A stretch of 64,000 nt of DNA, from contig NC_135032.1 of the NCBI RefSeq assembly GCF_051020975.1, forward strand, positions 8,122,001 to 8,186,000. Reading direction: 5' to 3'. The stretch's first letter is position 1, and each line of letters starts with the position of its first letter. A program made the translations under genes and the position numbers. Origin of the DNA: Osmia lignaria lignaria. Its lineage: Eukaryota; Arthropoda; Insecta; Hymenoptera; Megachilidae. Positions 28,140-42,854 of the stretch are shown here, piece after piece. The notes beneath the pieces are model-generated. The model was not told the DNA's origin. It did not search any database and was given only the letters and a program-made list of their open reading frames with translations.

Positions 28140-30110
28140 GATACTGTTATTAAATGTACATTGATCTGTGGGAAGGAATCAGTATATTACATTATACCTA
28201 ATGTAGATATGGTAATAATGATATTGTTTTTAAATGCACATTGATCTGTGGGAAGGATTCAGTATATTACATTATGTCCAACGGAGATATAATAATACTG
28301 GCATTGTTTGTAAATGTATATTACATATCTACTGTAGATATAGTACTAATGATACTGTTATTAAATGTACATTGATCTGTGGGAATGAATCAGCATATTA
28401 CATTATATTCAATGTAGATATAGTACCAATGATATTGTTATTAAATGTACATTGATCTGTGGGAATGAATCAGTATATTACATTATATTCAATGTAGATA
28501 TAGTACCAATGATATTGTTATTTAATGTACATTTATCTGTGGGAAAGAATCAGTATATTACATTAAACCTAATGTAGATATGGTAATAATGATATTGTTA
28601 TTAAATGTACATTACATATCTAATGTAGATATAGTGCTAATGATATTGTTATTAAATACACATTCATCTGTGGGAACGAATAACTATATTACATTATATC
28701 TAATGTAGATATAGTAATAATGATATTGTTATTAAATGTACATTGATCTGTTGGAACGACTCAATATATTACATTATATCGAATGTAGATATAGTACTAA
28801 TGGTATTGTTATTAAAGGTACATTGATCTGCGGGAAGGAATCAGTCTATTACATTATGTCCAACGGAGATATAATAATACTGGCATTGTTTGTAAATGTA
28901 TATTACATATCTACTGTAGGTATAGTACTAATGATACTGTTATGAAATGTAGATTGATCTGTGGGAATGAATCAGCATATTACATTATATTCAATGTAGA
29001 TATAGTACCAATGATATTGTTATTAAATGTACGTTACATATCTAATGTAGATATAGTACTAATGATAATGTTATTAAATGCACATTCATCTGTGGGAACG
29101 AATAAGTATAATACATTATATCTAATGTAGATATAGTAATAATGATATTGTTGCTGAATGTACATTGATCTGTGGGAATGAATCAGCATATTACATTATA
29201 TTCAATGTAGATATAGTACCAATGATATTGTTATTAAATGTACATTGATGTGTGGGAAGGAATCAGTATATTACATTATATTCCATGTAGATATAGTACC
29301 AATGATATTGTCATTAAATGCACATTGATCTGTGGGAATGGATCCGTGTATTACATTATATCGAATGTAGATATAGGACTAATGATATTGTTATTAAATG
29401 TAAATTGATTTGTGGGAATGGATCAGTATATTACATTATATCGATTGTAGATATAGTACTAATGATATTGTTATTAAATGTACATTACATATCTCATGTA
29501 GATATAGTACTAATGATATTGTTATTAAATGCACATTGATCTGTGGGAATGAATCAGTATATTAGATTATATTCAATGTAGATATAGTACCAATGATATT
29601 GTTATTAAATGTACATTGATCTGTGGGAAGGAATCAGTATATTACATTATGTCCAACGGAGATATAATAATACTGGCATTGTTGGTAAATGTATATTACA
29701 TATCTACTGTAGCTATAGTACTAATGATACTGTTATTAAATGTACATTGATCTGTGGGAATGAATCAGTATATTACATTATATCGTAGGTAGACATAGTG
29801 TTCACGATATTGTTATTAAATGTACATTGATCTGTGGGAATGAATCTGTATGTGACATTTTATCTAATGTAGATGTAGTAATAGAGATATTGATATTAAA
29901 GGTACATTGATCTGTGGGAGGGAATCAGTGTATTACATTATATCTATTGTAGATATGGTAATACTGATATTGTTATTAAATGTACATTACATATCTAATG
30001 TAGATGTAGTACTAATGATATTGTTATTAAATGTACATTACATATCTCATGTGGATATAGTACTAATGATATTGTTATTAAATGTACATTGATCTGTTGG
30101 AAGGAATCAG
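28140..30110 (+). repeat. ~2.0-kb segment present three times, copy 1
   Basis: Recurs at ~39476-41446 (spacing 11336) and ~59063-61033 (spacing 30923). Shared rare variants are GTTATTTAATGTACATTTATC, ACATTAAACCTAATG, TGTTATGAAATGTAGATTG, TGATGTGTGGGAAGG, GGAATGGATCCGTGTATTAC and ATAGGACTAATG. Private bases here include TTGCTGAATG (~29152) and GTAGCTATAG (~29710). Confidence 0.87.
29746..30087 (+). repeat. M block copy 6 (lineage 1)
   Basis: Same variant set as the block at 405-746 (GACATAG, GATATTGATATTAAAGG, CTCATGTGG), 29341 bp away. The flanks on both sides also match the start of the window. Confidence 0.88.
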
Positions 30111-30714
30111 TATATTTCATTATGTCCAACGGAGATGTAATAATTCTGGCATTGTTTGTAGATGTATATTACATATCTACTGTAGATATAGTACTAATGA
30201 TACTGTTATTAAATGTACATTGATCTGTGGGAATGAATCAGCATATTACATTATATTCAATGTAGATATAGTACCAATGATATTGTTATTAAATGTACAT
30301 TGATCTGTGGGAAGGAATCAGTATATTACATTATATCTAATGTAGATATGGTAATAATGATATTGTTTTTAAATGTACGTTACATATCTAATGTAGATAT
30401 AGTACTAATGATAATGTTATTAAATGCACATTCATCTGTGGGAACGAATAAGTATATTACATTATATCTAATGTAGATATAGTACTAATGATACTGTTAT
30501 TAAATGTACATTGATCTGTGGGAAGGAATCAGTATATTACATTATACCTAATGTAGATATGGTAATAATGATATTGTTTTTAAATGCACATTGATCTGTG
30601 GGAAGGATTCAGTATATTACATTATGTCCAACGGAGATATAATAATACTGGCATTGTTTGTAAATGTATATTACATATCTACTGTAGATATAGTACTAAT
30701 GATACTGTTATTAA

Positions 30715-33700
30715 ATGGACATTGATCTGTTGGAAGGAATCAGTATATTACATTATGTCCAACGGAGATATAGTAATAATGGCATTGTTTGTAAATGTAT
30801 ATTACATATCTACTGTAGATATAGTACTAATGATACTGTTATTAAATGTACATTGATCTGTGGGAATGAAACAGTATATTACATTATATTCAATGTAGAT
30901 ATAGTACGAATGATATTGATACTAAATGTACATTGATCTGTGGGAAGGAATCAGTCTACTACATTATGTCCAACGGAGATATAATAATACTGGCATTGTT
31001 TGTAGATGTATATTACATACCTACTGTAGATATAGTACTAATGATACTGTTATTAAATGTACATTGATCTGTGGGAATGAATCAGCATATTACATTATAT
31101 TCAATGTAGATATAGAACCAATGATATTGTTATTAAATGTACATTGATCTGTGGGAATGAACCAGTATATTACATTATATTCAATGTAGATATAGTACCA
31201 ATGATATTGTTATTAAATGTACATTTATCTGTGGGAAAGAATCAGTATATTACATTATACCTAATGTAGATATGGTAATAATGATATTGTTATTAAATGT
31301 ACATTACATATCTAATGTAGATATAGTACTAATGATATTGTTATTAAATACACAGTCATTTGTGGGAACGAATAAGTATATTACATTATATCTAATGTAG
31401 ATATAGTAATAATGATATTGTTATTAAATGTACATTGATCTGTTGGAATGAATCAATATATTACATTATATCGAATGTAGATATAGTACTAATGGTATTG
31501 TTATTAAATGTACATTGATCTGTGGGAAGGAATCAGCCTATTTCATTATGTCCAACGGAGATATAACAATACTGGCATTGTTTGTAGATGTATATTACAT
31601 ACCTACTGTAGATATAGTACTAATGATACTGTTATTAAATGTACATTGATCTGTGGGAATGAATCAGCATATTACATTATATTCAATGTAGATATAGTAC
31701 CAATGATATTGTTATTAAATGTACATTGATCTGTGGGGATGAATCAGTATATTACATTATATTCAATGTAGATATAGTACCAATGATATTGTTATTAAAT
31801 GTACATTTATCTGTGGGAAAGAATCAGTATATTACATTATACCTAATGTAGATATGGTAATAATGATATTGTTATTAAATGTACATTACATATCTAATGT
31901 AGATATAGTGCTAATGATATTGTTATTAAATACACATTCATCTGTGGGAACGAATAAGTATATTACATTATATCTAATGTAGATATAGTAATAATGATAT
32001 TGTTATTAAATGTACATTGATCTGTTGGAACGACTCAATATATTACATTATATCGAATGTAGATATAGTACTAATGGTATTGTTTTTAAATGCACATTGA
32101 TCTGTGGGAAGGATTCAGTATATTACATTATGTCCAACGGAGATATAATAATACTGGCATTGTTGGTAAATGTATATTACATATCTACTGTCGATATAGT
32201 ACTAATGATACTGTTAGTAAATGTACATTGATCTGTTGGAAGGAATCAGTATATTACATTATGTCCAACGGAGATATAGTAATAATGGCATTGTTTGTAA
32301 ATGTATATTACATATCTACTGTAGATATAGTACTAATGATACTGTTATTAAATGTACATTGATCTGTGGGAATGAAACAGTATATTACATTATATTCAAT
32401 GTAGATATAGTACGAATGATATTGATACTAAATGTACATTGATCTATGGGAAGGAATCAGTCTACTACATTATGTCCAACGGAGATATAATAATACCGGC
32501 ATTGTTTGTAGATGTATATTACATACCTACTGTAGATATAGTACTAATGATACTGTTATTAAATGTACATTGATCTGTGGGAATGAATCAGCATATTACA
32601 TTATATTCAATGTAGATATAGTACCAATGATATTGTTATTAAATGTACATTGATCTGTGGGAATGAACCAGTATATTACATTATATTCAATGTAGATATA
32701 GTACCAATGATATTGTTATTAAATGTACATTTATCTGTGGGAAAGAATCAGTATATTACATTATACCTAATGTAGATATGGTAATAATGATATTGTTATT
32801 AAATGTACATTACATATCTAATGTAGATATAGTACTAATGATATTGTTATTAAATACACATTCATTTGTGGGAACGAATAAGTATATTACATTATATCTA
32901 ATGTAGATATAGTAATAATGATATTGTTATTAAATGTACATTGATCTGTTGGAATGAATCAATATATTACATTATATCGAATGTAGATATAGTACTAATG
33001 GTATTGTTATTAAATGTACATTGATCTGTGGGAAGGAATCAGCCTATTTCATTATGTCCAACGGAGATATAACAATACTGGCATTGTTTGTAGATGTATA
33101 TTACATACCTACTGTAGATATAGTACTAATGATACTGTTATTAAATGTACATTGATCTGTGGGAATGAATCAGCATATTACATTATATTCAATGTAGATA
33201 TAGTACCAATGATATTGTTATTAAATGTACATTGATCTGTGGGGATGAATCAGTATATTACATTATATTCAATGTAGATATAGTACCAATGATATTGTTA
33301 TTAAATGTACATTTATCTGTGGGAAAGAATCAGTATATTACATTATACCTAATGTAGATATGGTAATAATGATATTGTCATTAAATGTACATTACATATC
33401 TAATGTAGATATAGTGCTAATGATATTGTTATTAAATACACATTCATCTGTGGGAACGAATAAGTATATTACATTATATCTAATGTAGATATAGTAATAA
33501 TGATATTGTTATTAAATGTACATTGATCTGTTGGAACGACTCAATATATTACATTATATCGAATGTAGATATAGTACTAATGGTATTGTTTTTAAATGCA
33601 CATTGATCTGTGGGAAGGATTCAGTATATTACATTATGTCCAACGGAGATATAATAATACTGGCATTGTTGGTAAATGTATATTACATATCTACTGTCGA

Positions 33701-35080
33701 TATAGTACTAATGATACTGTTAGTAAATGTACATTGATCTGTTGGAAGGAATCAGTATATTACATTATGTCCAACGGAGATATAGTAATAATGGCATTGT
33801 TTGTAAATGTATATTACATATCTACTGTAGATATAGTACTAATGATACTGTTATTAAATGTACATTGATCTGTGGGAATGAAACAGTATATTACATTATA
33901 TTCAATGTAGATATAGTACGAATGATATTGATACTAAATGTACATTGATCTATGGGAAGGAATCAGTCTACTACATTATGTCCAACGGAGATATAATAAT
34001 ACCGGCATTGTTTGTAGATGTATATTACATACCTACTGTAGATATAGTACTAATGATACTGTTATTAAATGTACATTGATCTGTGGGAATGAATCAGCAT
34101 ATTACATTATATTCAATGTAGATATAGTACCAATGATATTGTTATTAAATGTACATTGATCTGTGGGAATGAACCAGTATATTACATTATATTCAATGTA
34201 GATATAGTACCAATGATATTGTTATTAAATGTACATTTATCTGTGGGAAAGAATCAGTATATTACATTATACCTAATGTAGATATGGTAATAATGATATT
34301 GTTATTAAATGTACATTACATATCTAATGTAGATATAGTACTAATGATATTGTTATTAAATACACATTCATTTGTGGGAACGAATAAGTATATTACATTA
34401 TATCTAATGTAGATATAGTAATAATGATATTGTTATTAAATGTACATTGATCTGTTGGAATGAATCAATATATTACATTATATCGAATGTAGATATAGTA
34501 CTAATGGTATTGTTATTAAATGTACATTGATCTGTGGGAAGGAATCAGCCTATTTCATTATGTCCAACGGAGATATAACAATACTGGCATTGTTTGTAGA
34601 TGTATATTACATACCTACTGTAGATATAGTACTAATGATACTGTTATTAAATGTACATTGATCTGTGGGAATGAATCAGCATATTACATTATATTCAATG
34701 TAGATATAGTACCAATGATATTGTTATTAAATGTACATTGATCTGTGGGAATGAATCAGTATATTACATTATATTCAATGTAGATATAGTACCAATGATA
34801 TTGTTATTAAATGTACATTTATCTGTGGGAAAGAATCAGTATATTACATTATACCTAATGTAGATATGGTAATAATGATATTGTTATTAAATGTACATTA
34901 CATATCTAATGTAGATATAGTGCTAATGATATTGTTATTAAATACACATTCATCTGTGGGAACGAATAAGTATATTACATTATATCTAATGTAGATATAG
35001 TAATAATGATATTGTTATTAAATGTACATTGATCTGTTGGAACGACTCAATATATTACATTATATCGAATGTAGATATAG
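30715..35080 (+). repeat. Tandem 1506-bp higher-order repeat, ~2.9 units
   Basis: Landmarks recur at 30926, 32432 and 33938, at 31508, 33014 and 34520, and at 30715, 32221 and 33727, always 1506 bp apart. The unit equals 15 L + 6 S and splits internally into 582 + 502 + 422 bp. Unit markers are ATAACAATACTGG, TCAGCCTATTTC and TACATACCTACTG. The first unit differs slightly: GATATAGAACCAATG at ~31115, and TGGACATTGATC at ~30716. Confidence 0.92.
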
Positions 35081-38000
35081 TACTAATGGTATTGTTATTA
35101 AAGGTAAATTGATCTGTGGGAAGGAATCAGTCTATTACATTATGTCCAACGGAGATATAATAATACTGGCATTGTTGGTAAATGTATATTACATATCTAC
35201 TGTAGATATAGTACTAATGATACTGTTACTAAATGTACATTGATCTGTGGGAATGAATCAACATATTACATTATATTCAATGTAGATATAGTACCAATGA
35301 TATTGTTATTACATGTACATTGATCTGTGGGAAGGAATCAGTATATTACATTATATCTAATGTAGATATGGTAATAATGATATTGTTTTTAAATGTACGT
35401 TACATATCTAATGTAGATATAGTACTAATGATAATGTTATTAAATGCACATTCATCTGTGGGAACGAATAAGTATATTACATTATATCTAATGTAGATAT
35501 AGTAATAATGATATTGTTATTAAATGTACATTGATCTGTTGGAATGAATCAATATATTACATTATATCGAATGTAGATATAGTACTAATGGTATTGTTAT
35601 TAAATGTACATTGATCTGTGGGAAGGAATCAGCCTATTTCATTATGTCCAACGGAGATATAACAATACTGGCATTGTTTGTAGATGTATATTACATACCT
35701 ACTGTAGATATAGTACTAATGATACTGTTATTAAATGTACATTGATCTGTGGGAATGAATCAGCATATTACATTATATTCAATGTAGATATAGTACCAAT
35801 GATATTGTTATTAAATGTACATTGATCTGTGGGGATGAATCAGTATATTACATTATATTCAATGTAGATATAGTACCAATGATATTGTTATTAAATGTAC
35901 ATTTATCTGTGGGAAAGAATCAGTATATTACATTATACCTAATGTAGATATGGTAATAATGATATTGTCATTAAATGTACATTACATATCTAATGTAGAT
36001 ATAGTGCTAATGATATTGTTATTAAATACACATTCATCTGTGGGAACGAATAAGTATATTACATTATATCTAATGTAGATATAGTAATAATGATATTGTT
36101 ATTAAATGTACATTGATCTGTTGGAACGACTCAATATATTACATTATATCGAATGTAGATATAGTACTAATGGTATTGTTTTTAAATGCACATTGATCTG
36201 TGGGAAGGATTCAGTATATTACATTATGTCCAACGGAGATATAATAATACTGGCATTGTTGGTAAATGTATATTACATATCTACTGTCGATATAGTACTA
36301 ATGATACTGTTAGTAAATGTACATTGATCTGTTGGAAGGAATCAGTATATTACATTATGTCCAACGGAGATATAGTAATAATGGCATTGTTTGTAAATGT
36401 ATATTACATATCTACTGTAGATATAGTACTAATGATACTGTTATTAAATGTACATTGATCTGTGGGAATGAAACAGTATATTACATTATATTCAATGTAG
36501 ATATAGTACGAATGATATTGATACTAAATGTACATTGATCTATGGGAAGGAATCAGTCTACTACATTATGTCCAACGGAGATATAATAATACCGGCATTG
36601 TTTGTAGATGTATATTACATACCTACTGTAGATATAGTACTAATGATACTGTTATTAAATGTACATTGATCTGTGGGAATGAATCAGCATATTACATTAT
36701 ATTCAATGTAGATATAGTACCAATGATATTGTTATTAAATGTACATTGATCTGTGGGAATGAACCAGTATATTACATTATATTCAATGTAGATATAGTAC
36801 CAATGATATTGTTATTAAATGTACATTTATCTGTGGGAAAGAATCAGTATATTACATTATACCTAATGTAGATATGGTAATAATGATATTGTTATTAAAT
36901 GTACATTACATATCTAATGTAGATATAGTACTAATGATATTGTTATTAAATACACATTCATTTGTGGGAACGAATAAGTATATTACATTATATCTAATGT
37001 AGATATAGTAATAATGATATTGTTATTAAATGTACATTGATCTGTTGGAATGAATCAATATATTACATTATATCGAATGTAGATATAGTACTAATGGTAT
37101 TGTTATTAAATGTACATTGATCTGTGGGAAGGAATCAGCCTATTTCATTATGTCCAACGGAGATATAACAATACTGGCATTGTTTGTAGATGTATATTAC
37201 ATACCTACTGTAGATATAGTACTAATGATACTGTTATTAAATGTACATTGATCTGTGGGAATGAATCAGCATATTACATTATATTCAATGTAGATATAGT
37301 ACCAATGATATTGTTATTAAATGTACATTGATCTGTGGGAATGAATCAGTATATTACATTATATTCAATGTAGATATAGTACCAATGATATTGTTATTAA
37401 ATGTACATTTATCTGTGGGAAAGAATCAGTATATTACATTATACCTAATGTAGATATGGTAATAATGATATTGTTATTAAATGTACATTACATATCTAAT
37501 GTAGATATAGTGCTAATGATATTGTTATTAAATACACATTCATCTGTGGGAACGAATAAGTATATTACATTATATCTAATGTAGATATAGTAATAATGAT
37601 ATTGTTATTAAATGTACATTGATCTGTTGGAACGACTCAATATATTACATTATATCGAATGTAGATATAGTACTAATGGTATTGTTATTAAAGGTAAATT
37701 GATCTGTGGGAAGGAATCAGTCTATTACATTATGTCCAACGGAGATATAATAATACTGGCATTGTTGGTAAATGTATATTACATATCTACTGTAGATATA
37801 GTACTAATGATACTGTTACTAAATGTACATTGATCTGTGGGAATGAATCAACATATTACATTATATTCAATGTAGATATAGTACCAATGATATTGTTATT
37901 ACATGTACATTGATCTGTGGGAAGGAATCAGTATATTACATTATATCTAATGTAGATATGGTAATAATGATATTGTTTTTAAATGTACGTTACATATCTA

Positions 38001-38179
38001 ATGTAGATATAGTACTAATGATAATGTTATTAAATGCACATTCATCTGTGGGAACGAATAAGTATATTACATTATATCTAATGTAGATATAGTAATAATG
38101 ATATTGTTATTAAATGTACATTGATCTGTTGGAATGAATCAATATATTACATTATATCGAATGTAGATATAGTACTAAT
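33516..38179 (+). repeat. 2590-bp tandem duplication (1506 + 1084)
   Basis: Bases 33516-36105 are followed by a copy at 36106 to ~38179. The 2590-bp period equals 26 L + 10 S, that is one 1506-bp unit plus a 1084-bp piece (582 + 502). Shared private variants are GATATTGTCATTAAATG (33376 and 35966), GGTAAATTGATCTG (35103 and 37693) and TTACATGTACATTG. I see essentially no differences. The second copy ends where GATACTGTTATT replaces GGTATTGTTATT. Confidence 0.9.
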
Positions 38180-38615
38180 GATACTGTTATTAAATGTACA
38201 TTGATCTGTGGGAAGGAATCAGTATATTACATTATACCTAATGTAGATATGGTAATAATGATATTGTTTTTAAATGCACATTGATCTGTGGGAAGGATTC
38301 AGTATATTACATTATGTCCAACGGAGATATAATAATACTGGCATTGTTTGTAAATGTATATTACATATCTACTGTAGATATAGTACTAATGATACTGTTA
38401 TTAAATGTACATTGATCTGTTGGAAGCAATCAGTATATTACATTATGTCCAACGGAGATATAGTAATAATGGCATTGTTTGTAAATGTATATTACATATC
38501 TACTGTAGATATAGTACTAATGATACTGTTATTAAATGTACATTGATCTGTGGGAATGAATCAGTATATTACATTATATTCAATGTAGATATAGTACGAA
38601 TGATATTGTTACTAA
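38180..38615 (+). repeat. Junction stretch with type-C 1295 unit start
   Basis: L and S monomers with the GGATTCAG L at 38274 and AAGCAATCAG at ~38425. The latter is the marker of the type-C 1295-bp unit seen at 50699 and 54583. Confidence 0.78.
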
Positions 38616-41600
38616 ATGTACATTGATCTGTGGGAAGGAATCAGTCTACTACATTATGTCCAACGGAGATATAATAGTTCTGGCATTGTTTGTAGATGTA
38701 TATTACATATCTACTGTAGATATAGTACTAATGATACTGTTATTAAATGTACATTGATCTGTGGGAATGAATCAACATGTTACATTATATTCAATGTAGA
38801 TATAGTACCAATGATATTGTTATTAAATTGTACATTGATCTGTGGGAAGGAATCAGTATATTACATTATATCTAATGTAGATATGATAATAATGGTGTTG
38901 TTTTTAAATGCACATTGATCTGTGGGAAAGGATCAGTGTATTACATTATGTCCAACGGAGATATAATAATACTGGCATTGTTTGTAAATGTATATTACAT
39001 ATCTACTGTAGATATAGTACTAATGATATTGTTAATAAATACACATTCATCTGTGGGAACGAATAACTATATTACATTATATCGAATGTAGATATAGTAC
39101 TAAGGATATTGTTATTGAATGTACATTGATCTGAGGGGAAGAATCAGTATATTACATTATATTCAATGTAGATATAGTAGCAATGATATTGTTATTAAAT
39201 GTACATTGATCTGTGGGAAGGAATCAGTATATTACATTATATCTAATGTAGATATGGTAATAATGATATTGTTTTTAAATGTACGTTACATATCTAATGT
39301 AGATATAGTACTAATGATAATGTTATTAAATGCACATTCATCTGTGGGAACGAATAAGTATATTACATTATATCTAATGTAGATATAGTAATAATGATAT
39401 TGTTATTAAATGTACATTGATCTGTTGGAATGAATCAATATATTACATTATATCGAATGTAGATATAGTACTAATGATACTGTTATTAAATGTACATTGA
39501 TCTGTGGGAAGGAATCAGTATATTACATTATACCTAATATAGATATGGTAATAATGATATTGTTTTTAAATGCACATTGATCTGTGGGAAGGATTCAGTA
39601 TATTACATTATGTCCAACGGAGATATAATAATACTGGCATTGTTTGTAAATGTATATTACATATCTACTGTAGATATAGTACTAATGATACTGTTATTAA
39701 ATGTACATTGATCTGTGGGAATGAATCAGCATATTACATTATATTCAATGTAGATATAGTACCAATGATATTGTTATTAAATGTACATTGATCTGTGGGA
39801 ATGAATCAGTATATTACATTATATTCAATGTAGATATAGTACCAATGATATTGTTATTTAATGTACATTTATCTGTGGGAAAGAATCAGTATATTACATT
39901 AAACCTAATGTAGATATGGTAATAATGATATTGTTATTAAATGTACATTACATATCTAATGTAGATATAGTGCTAATGATATTGTTATTAAATACACATT
40001 CATCTGTGGGAACGAATAACTATATTACATTATATCTAATGTAGATATAGTAATAATGATATTGTTATTAAATGTACATTGATCTGTTGGAACGACTCAA
40101 TATATTACATTATATCGAATGTAGATATAGTACTAATGGTATTGTTATTAAAGGTACATTGATCTGCGGGAAGGAATCAGTCTATTACATTATGTCCAAC
40201 GGAGATATAATAATACTGGCATTGTTTGTAAATGTATATTACATATCTACTGTAGATATAGTACTAATGATACTGTTATGAAATGTAGATTGATCTGTGG
40301 GAATGAATCAGCATATTACATTATATTCAATGTAGATATAGTACCAATGATATTGTTATTAAATGTACGTTACATATCTAATGTAGATATAGTACTAATG
40401 ATAATGTTATTAAATGCACATTCATCTGTGGGAACGAATAAGTATAATACATTATATCTAATGTAGATATAGTAATAATGATATTGTTGCTAAATGTACA
40501 TTGATCTGTGGGAATGAATCAGCATATTACATTATATTTAATGTAGATATAGTACCAATGATATTGTTATTAAATGTACATTGATGTGTGGGAAGGAATC
40601 AGTATATTACATTATATTCCATGTAGATATAGTACCAATGATATTGTCATTAAATGCACATTGATCTGTGGGAATGGATCCGTGTATTACATTATATCGA
40701 ATGTAGATATAGGACTAATGATATTGTTATTAAATGTAAATTGATTTGTGGGAATGGATCAGTATATTACATTATATCGATTGTAGATATAGTACTAATG
40801 ATATTGTTATTAAATGTACATTACATATCTCATGTAGATATAGTACTAATGATATTGTTATTAAATGCACATTGATCTGTGGGAATGAATCAGTATATTA
40901 GATTATATTCAATGTAGATATAGTACCAATGATATTGTTATTAAATGTACATTGATCTGTGGGAAGGAATCAGTATATTACATTATGTCCAACGGAGATA
41001 TAATAATACTGGCATTGTTGGTAAATGTATATTACATATCTACTGTAGATATAGTACTAATGATACTGTTATTAAATGTACATTGATCTGTGGGAATGAA
41101 TCAGTATATTACATTATATCGTAGGTAGACATAGTGTTCACGATATTGTTATTAAATGTACATTGATCTGTGGGAATGAATCTGTATGTGACATTTTATC
41201 TAATGTAGATGTAGTAATAGAGATATTGATATTAAAGGTACATTGATCTGTGGGAGGGAATCAGTGTATTACATTATATCTATTGTAGATATGGTAATAC
41301 TGATATTGTTATTAAATGTACATTACATATCTAATGTAGATGTAGTACTAATGATATTGTTATTAAATGTACATTACATATCTCATGTGGATATAGTACT
41401 AATGATATTGTTATTAAATGTACATTGATCTGTTGGAAGGAATCAGTATATTACATTATGTCCAACGGAGATATAGTAATAATGGCATTGTTTGTAAATG
41501 TATATTACATATCTACTGTAGATATAGTACTAATGATACTGTTATTAAATGTACATTGATCTGTGGGAATGAATCAGCATATTACATTATATTCAATGTA

Positions 41601-42854
41601 GATATAGAACCAATGATATTGTTATTAAATGTACATTGATCTGTGGGAATGAACCAGTATATTACATTATATTCAATGTAGATATAGTACCAATGATATT
41701 GTTATTAAATGTACATTTATCTGTGGGAAAGAATCAGTATATTACATTATACCTAATGTAGATATGGTAATAATGATATTGTTATTAAATGTACATTACA
41801 TATCTAATGTAGATATAGTACTAATGATATTGTTATTAAATACACAGTCATTTGTGGGAACGAATAAGTATATTACATTATATCTAATGTAGATATAGTA
41901 ATAATGATATTGTTATTAAATGTACATTGATCTGTTGGAATGAATCAATATATTACATTATATCGAATGTAGATATAGTACTAATGGTATTGTTATTAAA
42001 TGTACATTGATCTGTGGGAAGGAATCAGCCTATTTCATTATGTCCAACGGAGATATAACAATACTGGCATTGTTTGTAGATGTATATTACATACCTACTG
42101 TAGATATAGTACTAATGATACTGTTATTAAATGTACATTGATCTGTGGGAATGAATCAGCATATTACATTATATTCAATGTAGATATAGTACCAATGATA
42201 TTGTTATTAAATGTACATTGATCTGTGGGGATGAATCAGTATATTACATTATATTCAATGTAGATATAGTACCAATGATATTGTTATTAAATGTACATTT
42301 ATCTGTGGGAAAGAATCAGTATATTACATTATACCTAATGTAGATATGGTAATAATGATATTGTTATTAAATGTACATTACATATCTAATGTAGATATAG
42401 TGCTACTGATATTGTTATTAAATACACATTCATCTGTGGGAACGAATAAGTATATTACATTATATCTAATGTAGATATAGTAATAATGATATTGTTATTA
42501 AATGTACATTGATCTGTTGGAACGACTCAATATATTACATTATATCGAATGTAGATATAGTACTAATGGTATTGTTTTTAAATGCACATTGATCTGTGGG
42601 AAGGATTCAGTATATTACATTATGCCCAACGGAGATATAATAATACTGGCATTGTTTGTAAATGTATATTACATATCTACTGTCGATATAGTACTAATGA
42701 TACTGTTAGTAAATGTACATTGATCTGTTGGAAGGAATCAGTATATTACATTATGTCCAACGGAGATATAGTAATAATGGCATTGTTTGTAAATGTATAT
42801 TACATATCTACTGTAGATATAGTACTAATGATACTGTTATTAAATGTACATTGA
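38616..42854 (+). repeat. ~4.2-kb duplicated segment left of element copy 1
   Basis: Copied at 58203-62441 at a spacing of 19587 bp. Shared tags include the one-base insertion TTAAATTGTACATTG at ~38824, AACATGTTACATTATATTC (~38774), TAATATAGATATGG (~39537) and TGCCCAACGGAG (~42623). Single-base differences include AAATGCACATTC (~40422) against AAATTCACATTC. Confidence 0.88.
41082..41423 (+). repeat. M block copy 7 (lineage 1)
   Basis: Matches the blocks at 405 and 29746. The right flank differs: the next L has TATTACATTATGTCC and ATATAGTAATAATGG instead of TATTTCATTATGTCC and ATGTAATAATTC, so a crossover lies at or just past the right edge. Confidence 0.87.
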
